Assembly: GCA_937981555.1 (NCBI GenBank)
Contig: CALJOK010000025.1
Coordinates: 1-64,000, forward strand
DNA: 64,000 nt
Source of the DNA: an uncultured Saprospiraceae bacterium
Lineage (GTDB): Bacteria; Bacteroidota; Bacteroidia; Chitinophagales; Saprospiraceae
Direction: 5' to 3'
Below, piece after piece: positions 1-8,596 of the stretch; position 1 is the first letter of the stretch; every line of letters starts with the position of its first letter. The notes under the pieces are model-generated. The model did no database searches. It was given only the letters and a program-made list of their open reading frames with translations, and was not told the origin of the DNA. The position numbers and the translations under genes are program-made.

Positions 1-31
1 TGCCATTTTAATACAAAAATCCTGAAAAGGT

Positions 32-69
32 AAAGTCTTGTACATTAATTTGTACAAGACTTTTTTTTT
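32..69 (+). terminator. Rho-independent terminator of an upstream gene
   Basis: A perfect 13-bp stem (32-44 pairs with 51-63) with a 6-nt loop is followed by nine T residues at 61-69. No gene precedes it inside the window, so it should end a plus-strand gene lying before position 1. Confidence 0.8.
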
Positions 70-274
70 GTCTTATAATGAAATTATATTTATCATTTAT
101 CAGGCAACTACATATTATCCTAAACTTCTTTTTCCTAAAAACTATTTATATAGAAGTTGGTCAAAATATCTACGTCTTGACAGTCTTTTCTTTAACATGA
201 TTGATTTTCGTAAATAATCATTTTATTTGCTAACTTTTCCTCAATTAGAATTTATTAAAAATTAGCAACAAAAG

Positions 275-2590
275 ATGAAGCTATCTTTAAAAGTATTTTC
301 TTTAACAATACTCTTCCTTATTTCTCTATCCATTACTTCTATTGGTCAAATTGCCATTAACGAGTTTATGTCCGATAATACCAATTCGATTACTGATCAG
401 GATGGAGAATTTAGTGATTGGATTGAATTATACAATTATAGTAATGCTCCAATTAACCTTTTGAATTATAGTTTGTCTGACCAAGACAATGATTTGACTA
501 AGTGGAAATTTCCTGAAATAATAATTCCCGAGCATAGTTTTATTGTAATATTTGCATCAGGTAAAAATAGATTAGAGGTAGATGAATTACATACAAACTT
601 TAAAATCTCATCTAGTGGAGAATCCCTCTTTTTATCAAATAATCTAGGACAAATAATTAGTCAAATCGATCCAGTCGAATTATTGGAAAATCAATCTTAC
701 GGTAGATCTCCAGATGGATCAGACAATTTATTAGCCTTAGTCTTATCTACACCTGAAAGTTCTAATAATCTTAATAATGAATTGTCATTTGAGTTTTATG
801 GAGGATTTTATAAAGAGCCCTTTTATCAAAAAATCAATTCGCTAACAGACGATACAATTTATTACACCTTAGATGGAAGAATCCCAACCGAAAATTCTAA
901 TATTTTTTTAGACTCATTAAAGTTCGATTATAAATATGATGAGCCAAATTTAATCTCAAATGTTCCTACAACTCCAGATCAATCCTTGATCAGTTATAAA
1001 GCATGGGAAGCCCCAAATTATAAAATTGACAAAGCAAGCATACTAAGATGTGCTACCTATAAAAATGGAATTAAAACAAGTGAGATCTTCACACATACTT
1101 TTATTGTAGACAGTACCATTTTTGATAAATATGAAATGCCAATAGTTTCATTAATTACGGATGCAGATAATCTATTTGATCATGAAAATGGAATTTATAC
1201 TCCTGGTGCAAAGTATGATATTGATGATCCTGCATGGACTGGAAACTATTTTGAAAGAGGAGAATTATGGGAACGACCAGTTCATGTCGAATACTTCGAA
1301 CAAGATGGGACTTTAGGCTTTTCCCAAAATGCAGGAATGAGAATTCATGGTGGCAAAACAAGACAAGGTGCACAAAAGTCTTTTAAGTTATATGCAAGAG
1401 ATGACTATGGGAAAAAATATTTTGACTACAATTTGATGCCACATCGTCAACATGATAAATATAAACGTTTTCTACTGCAAACAACTTTTGGCTCTTGGGA
1501 AAATGCAATAATTACTGATGTTCTTTCACATGAAATAGTAAGAGAGATAGGAATAGATTTTCTAGATTATCGACCAGTTGTAGTTTTTATTAATGGCGAG
1601 TATTGGGGGATTCAAACGATCCGTGATAAGATTGATGAGCGATATGTGGCCTATAGTAATAATTTAGATGAAGACTCTGTTGAAATTAGAGGATTTTATA
1701 ATGTACCCTATTTATATTTAAAGGTGTTCGTTGAGTCTAATGATCTATCTATTCCCGAAAATTATGATTATGTAAAATCAAAATTGGATATAGAAAACTT
1801 CATTGATTATTACATCGCAGAAATGTTTCTTAAAAATTTTGATTGGCCTGCAAATAACATTGATGCTTGGATTGAAAAAAACGAGGAGGGAAAATGGAAG
1901 TGGTTATTTTATGATATTGATGCAGGATTTGGGAATTATAATTATAATATGTTTGACCATCTGAGAGTCACCGACTCATCTGTCATTTGGCCGAATTCCC
2001 CTGGTTCAACTGCGATGTACAGAAATCTTTTGGAAAATGAGGAATTCAAAAATCAATTTATTAATAGATATGCAGAATTGTTGAATAGTACTTTTCAGAA
2101 AGATCCCATGATCCAAAAATTAAATAAAATCATAGAATTATATGAACCTGAAATTCCTCGCCATATTTCAAGGTGGAATTATTTTGAAGATATTTCTGAT
2201 TGGAAGGATACTATTGATAATAAAATAATAACTTTTATTGAAAAAAGACCATGTGTTGTAGAAAAAAATCTAAAGGAATTTTTTAACATATCAACATTTG
2301 ATTTCCATTGTGTAATCGAGAATAATGAAAATCTAGATAGTAGATTTTTACTTGCCCCAAATCCAAATTCAGGTAATTTTTTTATTTATAATTATTTAAC
2401 AGAGGATTTAATAGGTGATATTGTGATAACTGATATTATAGGAAGAGTGGTGTTCAATAAAAATAATGTATCCTTATTGAAAATGGAAAAAACGTATTTT
2501 GATTTTTCTCATTTTCCAAATAATACCTACATTCTAAATTTTAAAAATGAAAACTTTACTGAGTCAAAAAAGTTTATTCTTATGAATTAA
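275..2590 (+). CDS. Secreted CotH-kinase / lamin-tail-domain protein with T9SS sorting domain
   Basis: The 771-residue protein has a signal peptide (about 1-24). A lamin-tail-like domain follows at about 25-115 (INEFMSDN, then DWIELYN). A chitobiase-C-like segment lies near 190-205 (YYTLDGRIPTENS). A CotH-type kinase-like domain spans about 280-580, with MRIHGGKTRQGAQKSFKL and the acidic WLFYDIDAGFG motif near 545-552. The last ~80 residues look like a type A T9SS sorting domain (PNPNSGNFFIYN). CotH domains are atypical protein kinases, and T9SS cargo is exported to or beyond the cell surface, so an extracellular role is inferred; the substrate is unknown. It starts at the ATG directly before a typical hydrophobic leader. 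It stands alone, facing the same way as the next two genes but 295 bp from them. Confidence 0.85.
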   Translation: MKLSLKVFSLTILFLISLSITSIGQIAINEFMSDNTNSITDQDGEFSDWIELYNYSNAPINLLNYSLSDQDNDLTKWKFPEIIIPEHSFIVIFASGKNRLEVDELHTNFKISSSGESLFLSNNLGQIISQIDPVELLENQSYGRSPDGSDNLLALVLSTPESSNNLNNELSFEFYGGFYKEPFYQKINSLTDDTIYYTLDGRIPTENSNIFLDSLKFDYKYDEPNLISNVPTTPDQSLISYKAWEAPNYKIDKASILRCATYKNGIKTSEIFTHTFIVDSTIFDKYEMPIVSLITDADNLFDHENGIYTPGAKYDIDDPAWTGNYFERGELWERPVHVEYFEQDGTLGFSQNAGMRIHGGKTRQGAQKSFKLYARDDYGKKYFDYNLMPHRQHDKYKRFLLQTTFGSWENAIITDVLSHEIVREIGIDFLDYRPVVVFINGEYWGIQTIRDKIDERYVAYSNNLDEDSVEIRGFYNVPYLYLKVFVESNDLSIPENYDYVKSKLDIENFIDYYIAEMFLKNFDWPANNIDAWIEKNEEGKWKWLFYDIDAGFGNYNYNMFDHLRVTDSSVIWPNSPGSTAMYRNLLENEEFKNQFINRYAELLNSTFQKDPMIQKLNKIIELYEPEIPRHISRWNYFEDISDWKDTIDNKIITFIEKRPCVVEKNLKEFFNISTFDFHCVIENNENLDSRFLLAPNPNSGNFFIYNYLTEDLIGDIVITDIIGRVVFNKNNVSLLKMEKTYFDFSHFPNNTYILNFKNENFTESKKFILMN

Positions 2591-2592
2591 TA

Positions 2593-2651
2593 AACAGTAG
2601 ATAAATAACTTGAGGAACATTTGAATTTTAAACAATTATTTATTGACTGTT
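2593..2651 (+). terminator. Weak hairpin after the CotH gene
   Basis: The arms 2593-2610 and 2634-2651 are complementary at 15 of 18 positions and begin 2 nt after the stop codon. There is no strong T-run after the stem, so termination is only a guess. The rest of the gap to 2885 is AT-rich; besides the candidate promoter at 2813 I see nothing else in it. Confidence 0.35.
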
Positions 2652-2812
2652 CTTAAAACTAATAAGATAGATTTACTTTTATCGAAATATTAGGTTGCAT
2701 TAACTTCCATAATCGCTTCAATTTCCTCCTTTTTCTCCAATATTTTTTTTTGTTTTCCTCAAAAAAAATCCTCCTATAACTCAAGTGTAACTCATCTGTA
2801 ACTACCCCAACT

Positions 2813-2820
2813 TATCTTTG
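2813..2820 (+). promoter_or_regulatory. Candidate Bacteroidota -7 element (TATCTTTG)
   Basis: TATCTTTG matches the Bacteroidota -7 consensus TAnnTTTG and sits 65 nt before the start of the HHH protein gene. No clear TTG (-33) is present at the usual distance. Just upstream, TGTAACT occurs twice (2786-2792 and 2797-2803), which could be an activator site. The leader is A-rich and has no Shine-Dalgarno sequence. Confidence 0.4.
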
Positions 2821-2885
2821 TATCGTATTTAAAATCAAACCACAACAATTAGAATTTTTTTAATAAAAAATAAATAATAAAGATC

Positions 2886-3743
2886 ATGGCAAATTCAATC
2901 ATGGAAAAAGTAAACATCGAAAAAGCTGCAAAGAACTTTAAAAAAACAGCAAAGAAATTAAATAAAGAAACGATGAATGTTTCTGAAGATATCGTTGAAG
3001 GAGCAATTGAGGCAGGAGACAAATGGACAAAAGTAATGGCAAAAGCTATGAAAGCTGGAACTACTCTTTTTGGAAAACAACAAGACTTAGTTTTAGATGT
3101 ATTGGAAGGAGTTAAAGTACAATCTACAACTGGAACTAAAAGATTTGGAAAATTGATCGGTTTTAAAGCTATTTCTAAAAAAGTGCAAGAAGTAACTAAC
3201 GAAGCAAAAGCAAAAGTGGAAGAGACTCGTCAATCAATGGATGAGGCTTATGAGAAAGTAGTAAAAATTGACATCGCAAAAACTGTTAGCGAAACTGTTG
3301 ATAAAGTAACTACAACTGCAAAAGAGAAGATGGATGAGACGCGTCAGACTTTAGATGAAGTATATGCTAAATCATTCAAAAATGAAGAAGTAAAAACTGC
3401 AACTAAAAAAGTTAAGAAAGTAGTTAAGACTGCAAAAAAGGCTAAGGCATCTGTAAAAGTTGCTGCTAAAGCAATCATTAAAAATGATGACTTGAAAGTG
3501 ATCGAAGGAGTTGGACCAAAAATGGCAACGATTTTAAATGAAGCTGGAATCATTACTTTCAAACAATTAGCTACAACTAAAGTAACTACATTAAGAGAAA
3601 TCTTAGCAGCAGCGGGACCTCGATATAAAATGCATAATCCTTCTAACTGGGCAAAACAAGCAAAGTTAGCAGCAGCTGGAAGAATGGATGAGTTGAAAAA
3701 CTTGAAAGTAGAATTGAAAGCGAAAAAAGTAGTTAAGAAATAA
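2886..3743 (+). CDS. Lys/Ala-rich phasin-like helical protein with C-terminal helix-hairpin-helix domain
   Basis: The 285-residue protein has no signal peptide. Residues 1-195 are a long, highly charged, probably coiled-coil region rich in Lys, Ala, Thr and Val, resembling phasins, histone-H1-like or apolipoprotein-like proteins. Residues ~200-285 form a helix-hairpin-helix-type domain (VIEGVGPKMATILNEAGI, then LREILAAAGPRYKMHNP) of a kind common in Bacteroidota and related to DUF4332/HHH modules; such domains usually contact nucleic acid. The segment KQQDLVLDVLEGVK matches KQQDIVFTTLETVK in the next gene, so the two are paralogous over part of their length. A nucleoid-associated or granule-binding role is inference. 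It starts at ATG 2886; an in-frame ATG at 2901 is an alternative. Confidence 0.75.
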   Translation: MANSIMEKVNIEKAAKNFKKTAKKLNKETMNVSEDIVEGAIEAGDKWTKVMAKAMKAGTTLFGKQQDLVLDVLEGVKVQSTTGTKRFGKLIGFKAISKKVQEVTNEAKAKVEETRQSMDEAYEKVVKIDIAKTVSETVDKVTTTAKEKMDETRQTLDEVYAKSFKNEEVKTATKKVKKVVKTAKKAKASVKVAAKAIIKNDDLKVIEGVGPKMATILNEAGIITFKQLATTKVTTLREILAAAGPRYKMHNPSNWAKQAKLAAAGRMDELKNLKVELKAKKVVKK

Positions 3744-3822
3744 TTTATTTTTAAAAATTATCTAATTGGGTTTTGCATTCAAAACTCATTATTCAAAATA
3801 AAATATCTAAATATAAAATATC

Positions 3823-4299
3823 ATGGCAAAGAAGTCTATAAAAAAAGCAAGCAATAAAGTAACTAAGGTTGAAATGACTGAAACTTTCAACAAAGTAAAA
3901 AATACTGCAGTAAAAGTAAATACTCAAGTTCTAGAAACTGCAACTGATGTAATGGATGACATGAGAGAGAATGGAAAATATTGGGTAGAAACTGCTACTC
4001 AAAAAGTAAAAGAAACGGTTAATAACTTTGATGTAGCCGAGGTAGCAACTGCAACTGTAAAGACTGCAAAGTCAACTGCTAAAACTGCTAACAAAGTAGC
4101 TTTAGAATCTGCTGATGATTTAGTTGATGTAGCTTTAGACAATGGAAAGAAATTACAAAACTTAACAGCTAAAGCAATTGACGGAGGTTTCAAAATTGCT
4201 GCAAAACAACAAGATATCGTTTTCACAACTTTGGAAACTGTTAAAGGACAATTGACTAAGAATGCTTCTCGGTTTAGAGATTTATTCAAAGCAAACTAA
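3823..4299 (+). CDS. Phasin-like Lys/Ala-rich helical protein
   Basis: The 158-residue protein is almost entirely predicted helix, Lys/Ala/Thr/Val-rich, with no signal peptide or membrane segment. Its last ~50 residues (DNGKKLQNLTAKAIDGGFKI, KQQDIVFTTLETVKGQL) align with residues ~40-95 of the preceding gene product (KQQDLVLDVLEGVK), but the helix-hairpin-helix domain is absent. It begins 79 bp after that gene with no terminator visible between them, so they are probably co-transcribed. Phasin-type proteins coat polyhydroxyalkanoate granules, but no PHA gene is visible here and the composition would equally suit a DNA- or membrane-coating protein. Function is therefore not assigned. Confidence 0.7.
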   Translation: MAKKSIKKASNKVTKVEMTETFNKVKNTAVKVNTQVLETATDVMDDMRENGKYWVETATQKVKETVNNFDVAEVATATVKTAKSTAKTANKVALESADDLVDVALDNGKKLQNLTAKAIDGGFKIAAKQQDIVFTTLETVKGQLTKNASRFRDLFKAN

Positions 4300-4314
4300 T
4301 ACTAGAATTTTAGG

Positions 4315-4355
4315 AAAAGAGCTGAGACATTTAAAATTAAATGGGTCAGTCTTTT
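4315..4355 (+). terminator. Imperfect hairpin after the phasin-like gene
   Basis: The arms 4315-4332 and 4339-4355 pair with one bulge and two mismatches, and the 3' arm ends in CTTTTCT. It lies 15 nt after the stop codon and is the nearest candidate terminator of the two-gene unit. Confidence 0.45.
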
Positions 4356-4433
4356 CTACTCAAAAAAATATGTAGCTAAATTAATTTTCTAAGGGAAAAA
4401 TAATTGACTACTATTTCTAAAAGCGATGGATTC

Positions 4434-4469
4434 AAACCCTTGGAGATGTATTTCTCCAAGGGTTTTTTT
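4434..4469 (+). terminator. Strong Rho-independent terminator
   Basis: A perfect 13-bp stem (4434-4446 with 4453-4465), a 6-nt loop and a T-run through 4469 make a clear plus-strand terminator. It overlaps the stop codon of the convergent glycosyltransferase gene (4468-4470). On the minus strand the T-run is missing, so it mainly protects that gene from read-through. Confidence 0.8.
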
Positions 4470-5583
4470 ATTTTTTCAAAACGTCATAGATAATTTCTGA
4501 GGAGTAATCCCAATTAAATTTTTTCTTTTGCAAACGACCATTCGCAATTTTTTCTTTTCTCAAATCTTCATTTTTAAAATATTGTAACAATGCATTTACA
4601 ATTTCATTTACCTCATGTGGGTTGACTAAAATAGCAGCATCTTCCGCTACCTCTGGCATCGAAGAAATGTTAGAAGTAATTACCGGGACTTCACATTCCA
4701 TTGCTTCTAAAAGAGGTAATCCAAATCCTTCAAAAAAGGAAACATAAACAAACGCAAAAGCAGCACCAATCAATTTGGGCAACTCTTCTTCTTCTACAAA
4801 GCCTAAAAACTGAATATCTTTTTGATGCTTGGCATTGTCGAAAGCAGTTTTGACTTCACCTGTTTGCCAAGCAAATCTACCGCCAATCACAAGTTGATGA
4901 GGGGCATTTGTTTTTTCTTTAAAAATATCAAAAGCGGTAATCAGGCCATGTACATTTTTTCGCGGATGAACAGCTCCGACATAAAAAAAGTAAGGTTGAC
5001 CATTCGTGTATTTTTCTTTAATTTCTTTTTTAGTCAACTTATCAGCAGGTGAAAAACTACTGGAGCAACCATTGTGCGCTACATGAATTTTTTCAGGAGG
5101 AATTCCAATCTTATCAACCAGATCATTTTTTACAAAATGAGAAACTGTAATCACCTGAGCTGCTTTTTGCAAATATCGATGTTGAAAATTTTGATAAAAT
5201 TTTCGAATAAAAAAAGAGACTTGGTCAGGGAAATGTTGGTATGCAATATCATGAACTAGCACGACTGTTTTTACTTCACTTCGTAAACTGCAAAAACCAT
5301 CGGTCGAAAAAAAGACATCAGGTTGATATTTTTCCAAAGCTCTTTTTACTGAAAATTCAAACCAAGTCAAAATCAAAATTGGATGTCGAGTTGGAGGAGA
5401 TAAAACAACAGGCGTTATATTTTTTCCATAAATAAATTCATCATCATATGGTCGATCAAAGAAGAAAATAAATTCATCGTCAGGATGATTTTTAACCATG
5501 CGTCGCAACACTTCATGGGTAACTCGGCCGATGCCTTCGAGTTTGTTTTTGAGGAGAAATCTAGTGTTGACGGCTATTTTCAA
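4468..5583 (-). CDS. GT4-family glycosyltransferase
   Basis: This 371-residue cytoplasmic protein has the two-domain GT-B layout. The N-terminal part begins MKIAVNTRFLLKNKLEGIGR, with the GIGR loop typical of mannosyl/glycosyl transferases. The C-terminal part carries FYVGAVHPRKN and the EX7E motif in FEGFGLPLLEAME, followed by VPVITSNISSMPEV. GT4 enzymes are retaining transferases that use nucleotide sugars to build polysaccharide, LPS or glycoconjugates; the donor and acceptor here cannot be read from sequence. No other polysaccharide genes adjoin it, so it appears to be a stand-alone transferase. It is convergent with the phasin-like pair and divergent from the patatin-like gene. Confidence 0.9.
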   Translation of the reverse strand: MKIAVNTRFLLKNKLEGIGRVTHEVLRRMVKNHPDDEFIFFFDRPYDDEFIYGKNITPVVLSPPTRHPILILTWFEFSVKRALEKYQPDVFFSTDGFCSLRSEVKTVVLVHDIAYQHFPDQVSFFIRKFYQNFQHRYLQKAAQVITVSHFVKNDLVDKIGIPPEKIHVAHNGCSSSFSPADKLTKKEIKEKYTNGQPYFFYVGAVHPRKNVHGLITAFDIFKEKTNAPHQLVIGGRFAWQTGEVKTAFDNAKHQKDIQFLGFVEEEELPKLIGAAFAFVYVSFFEGFGLPLLEAMECEVPVITSNISSMPEVAEDAAILVNPHEVNEIVNALLQYFKNEDLRKEKIANGRLQKKKFNWDYSSEIIYDVLKK

Positions 5584-5699
5584 TGAAAATGAATTAAAAA
5601 GTTAAAGAATTGATGAATAAAATCCAATAGAATAAAGTCTAATGAAAAATGATTAAATTTTCTAATGTCAAAAGTATATTTTTACCTACGAATAAAATG

Positions 5700-5807
5700 G
5701 TTCTTTGAGAAAATTCGTGTTTTAAGTTAAGCCAAAATTAAAATCAATTCTTCCTTCGGTCGTTTTTGATTTCAAATTGAGCTTGACCACGAATTTTATC
5801 AAAGAAC
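5700..5807. repeat. 108-bp imperfect palindromic element
   Basis: The outer arms 5700-5719 and 5788-5807 are complementary at 19 of 20 positions. An inner pair, 5726-5747 with 5766-5787, matches at about 17 of 22. The centre carries the word TTCCTTCGGTC. The element fills nearly half of the 246-bp gap between two divergent genes and ends 22 bp before the patatin start codon. Positions 5740-5761 recur inverted, at 20 of 22 positions, at 23633-23654, which suggests a dispersed family. Confidence 0.75.
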
Positions 5808-5829
5808 GTAAAAAAATAAAATTTAACCA

Positions 5830-8379
5830 ATGACTTTACGACAACGTTGGCTTCAGATAGTGCGGAATTTATTAGGACTAAAAAAATCCGAAGAAAAAGA
5901 TATCAAATACCATAAAGTAATTGAAAGGGAAACCGAGTTGCTGAAGGTACGGAGAGAAAAATTGAAATTAGAAGAGCCTGGGAAATTAGAAGAAAACAAA
6001 TTTGGAATCGCACTTTCAGGTGGAGGAATTCGATCGGCCACGATTAATTTAGGTTTTTTGGAAACACTCAATGAATTTAAAATTTTAGAACGAGCAGATT
6101 ATATTTCTACTGTTTCAGGAGGAGGGTATACTGGAGCATATGTGCAAGCTACCCTAAAAGATGAGAAAGGTGATTATTCAAAATTATTTGATCAGAAACA
6201 TATTAGCCATCTAAGGAATAATGGAGAGTATATGATTCCTGGAAAGGGGATTGTGAAAATGTTCAATCGAATCATTTTGGTGATTGGGTTTGTGATCAGC
6301 TTGTTGATGAGTTGGTTGAGTCCATTTATTATTGGAATGATGGGATATTTAGGCTACTTATTATTAGATCGATTTGGCTTAGATCAAACAAGTTATAAAG
6401 AAGCAGTTGAGTTTTTGTTTGTAGTGGTTATACCAATTGGAATGGTCTTGTTTTTTGTCCATTTTATTTCAAATGTTCTATTGAGTTACCATCTAAAACT
6501 TTCCAATTTTTTCAATAAAATCGAAGCGTTTGCGGCGGTGGTATTAGGGATCGTTTTCACCGGAATATTTCTGTTCAATTTGAATTGGAGTAATATGAAT
6601 ATCCGATTTGGAGAAGTGAGTTACTATTTGATGATTCTTTTTGCTTTGTTTGTTTTAGGCTATTTTGCGAATCCGAATGCTTTGAGTTTTCATCGATTTT
6701 ATCGAAATCAATTGGCGAATGCATTTTTAAGTAAGACAAAAAATCCTAATATTTTATTGCAAAACTTAATTGAGAAAGGAAAAGACGAAAAGGGAAAAGA
6801 TGATTTCATTCATGCACCTTATCCATTAATTAATACTTGTTTGAATTTACTTTCTCCTCCAAGCGTAAAAAGAGAAAGGTTTGAAGAAGCAAAAGAAGAT
6901 TATTTAGCAGATGGAAAAATGCAGCAAGATATTAGTTTTGCTGGAGCTAAAACGAATGATTATTTTTTACTTTCTCCTTTGTTTTGCGGGTCAAAATTGG
7001 CTGGTTATGTTCCAACTAATGATACTTATAATTATCGAGATTTGACTCTTCCAGCTGCGGCAACTATTTCAGCTGCGGCAGTCAATCCAGGAATGGGAGT
7101 TTACTCTAATAAAATTTTGAGTATTCTTACCACCGTTTTTAATGCTCGGTTAGGCTATTGGATTTTAAATCCGAAGAAGACCAAGTTGTACAATAGTTTG
7201 ATTTGGTGGCCAAGGTATTTTGTATATGAATTGCTTGGATTGATTGGAATAGATAATGAAATGCTTAATGTTTCGGACGGAGGACATATTGAAAATTTAG
7301 CGATTTATGAATTATTACGACGGCGATGCAAATTGATTTTAGCAGTTGATGCTGGAGCTGATCCGAAATTTACTTTTAGTGAATTTGAAAATTTAGCCAT
7401 TCGAGCAAAGAACGAACTAGGCTTAGATATTCGTTTTTCAAAAAATCAATTGGAAGATGAAATCCGTCCAAAACCATCGCTTGGGTATTCTAAAAAAAGA
7501 TTTGCAGTAGCTGATATTTGTTTTTTGTGGGAAGAAATTGTTTTAAAAGATAAAGAGAATAAAATCATATTGGTGAAAGTGAAGGAGGATGGGGAAGAAA
7601 AAGAAAGGCCAATCGAAGTTTTAATTAATTATAAGAAATACGCTAAGAATCCTGATCGAGACGAAGCGGTGGAAGATATTTTAGAACTAGTTGAAGAGCA
7701 AATTGGGGATAGACTTTCAGATCCAATATTAAAAAAAGAAGCACTCGAGAATGTAAAAAAGACAGTCAGCGAGAACTTAAAGAATGATTTGAAAATCGGA
7801 ACGTTAGTTTATATTAAATCTTCTGTCACTCCTCCAGAAGGAAAACCAAATATCGATAGAAAACGAGATCCACTTAGATATTACACTTATAAGTATAAAA
7901 TTTATCATCCTGAATTTCCACATGAATCTACTGCGGATCAATTTTTTGATCCAGTACAATGGACAGCTTATTATGACTTAGGAAGATTTATTTGTTCAGA
8001 CGTTTTGGGGATAGATAATTTGGATAGTTATTTAACTCGATTGAAAGGGGAGCAACGACCTAGTTTTGGAATTGATGATTTGATTAATCGAAGGTTTGGA
8101 CGACGAGTAAAAATATTTGAAGAGCACAAACAAATTATCGAAGAAGAAAAAGAACGATTAGAAAAATTAGATCAAGAGCAAAAAGATGAATTGCTTGCGC
8201 AAAAATCTGCTCCAATGACGATGCGAGAATTAGAACCAATTTTGGGAACGGTTGAAGGAATAGCGGAATCAGCTCCAATAAATGAATCGGAGGCAGAGAT
8301 GATTCCTCCAACTTCTGAACAACCTCCGAAGAAAGATGCAAAGATTGTGGTTGGAGAGGATTGTGGTTATAAAATGTAG
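5830..8379 (+). CDS. Patatin-like phospholipase with multi-pass membrane insertion
   Basis: The 849-residue protein carries the patatin oxyanion motif GGGIR (64-68), a nucleophile in STVSGGGYTG (Ser96) and a catalytic Asp in the DGG motif (Asp483). These three motifs define patatin/cPLA2-type serine lipases acting on acyl lipids. Between Ser96 and Asp483 lie four or five predicted membrane segments (about 147-178, 197-220, 235-253, 265-280). The lipase is therefore built into the membrane, whereas typical bacterial patatins of ~300 residues are soluble. Residues 510-849 are hydrophilic, with charged Glu/Lys-rich stretches near 590-660 and 750-790. There is no signal peptide, so an inner-membrane enzyme facing the cytoplasm is inferred. 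It is monocistronic, with its own terminator. Confidence 0.85.
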   Translation: MTLRQRWLQIVRNLLGLKKSEEKDIKYHKVIERETELLKVRREKLKLEEPGKLEENKFGIALSGGGIRSATINLGFLETLNEFKILERADYISTVSGGGYTGAYVQATLKDEKGDYSKLFDQKHISHLRNNGEYMIPGKGIVKMFNRIILVIGFVISLLMSWLSPFIIGMMGYLGYLLLDRFGLDQTSYKEAVEFLFVVVIPIGMVLFFVHFISNVLLSYHLKLSNFFNKIEAFAAVVLGIVFTGIFLFNLNWSNMNIRFGEVSYYLMILFALFVLGYFANPNALSFHRFYRNQLANAFLSKTKNPNILLQNLIEKGKDEKGKDDFIHAPYPLINTCLNLLSPPSVKRERFEEAKEDYLADGKMQQDISFAGAKTNDYFLLSPLFCGSKLAGYVPTNDTYNYRDLTLPAAATISAAAVNPGMGVYSNKILSILTTVFNARLGYWILNPKKTKLYNSLIWWPRYFVYELLGLIGIDNEMLNVSDGGHIENLAIYELLRRRCKLILAVDAGADPKFTFSEFENLAIRAKNELGLDIRFSKNQLEDEIRPKPSLGYSKKRFAVADICFLWEEIVLKDKENKIILVKVKEDGEEKERPIEVLINYKKYAKNPDRDEAVEDILELVEEQIGDRLSDPILKKEALENVKKTVSENLKNDLKIGTLVYIKSSVTPPEGKPNIDRKRDPLRYYTYKYKIYHPEFPHESTADQFFDPVQWTAYYDLGRFICSDVLGIDNLDSYLTRLKGEQRPSFGIDDLINRRFGRRVKIFEEHKQIIEEEKERLEKLDQEQKDELLAQKSAPMTMRELEPILGTVEGIAESAPINESEAEMIPPTSEQPPKKDAKIVVGEDCGYKM

Positions 8380-8406
8380 CAGGATCCTCCCAAATTTTAT
8401 CTTCAT

Positions 8407-8442
8407 AAAAGCACCTTGAAATAGCTATTTCAAGGTGCTTTT
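8407..8442 (+). terminator. Perfect 36-bp palindromic terminator
   Basis: 8407-8442 is a perfect palindrome centred on AGCT, followed by CTTTTTTT. It lies 27 nt after the stop codon of the patatin-like gene and should end that transcript. Confidence 0.85.
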
Positions 8443-8537
8443 TCTTTTTTTGAAAAATAAAATAATTTTTTTTAAAAAATATTTACCTGTATAAGATATT
8501 GATTTACAGGGTGTTATGCGTTTTTTGCATTGACTAC

Positions 8538-8592
8538 TATGTATAACCTCTCTAGTTTGTATTGCATAATAGTGAGGTTATACATACCTTTG
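8538..8592 (+). promoter_or_regulatory. PadR promoter with 13-bp inverted-repeat operator
   Basis: TATGTATAACCTC (8538-8550) is perfectly inverted at 8574-8586, with a 23-nt spacer. A Bacteroidota promoter overlaps it: TTG at 8562-8564, 20 nt, then TACCTTTG at 8585-8592. The padR start codon lies only 4 nt after this -7 element, so transcription would begin at or near the ATG, giving a leaderless or nearly leaderless mRNA. PadR proteins typically bind such palindromes and repress their own operons, so autoregulation is inferred. Confidence 0.65.
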
Positions 8593-8596
8593 AATT

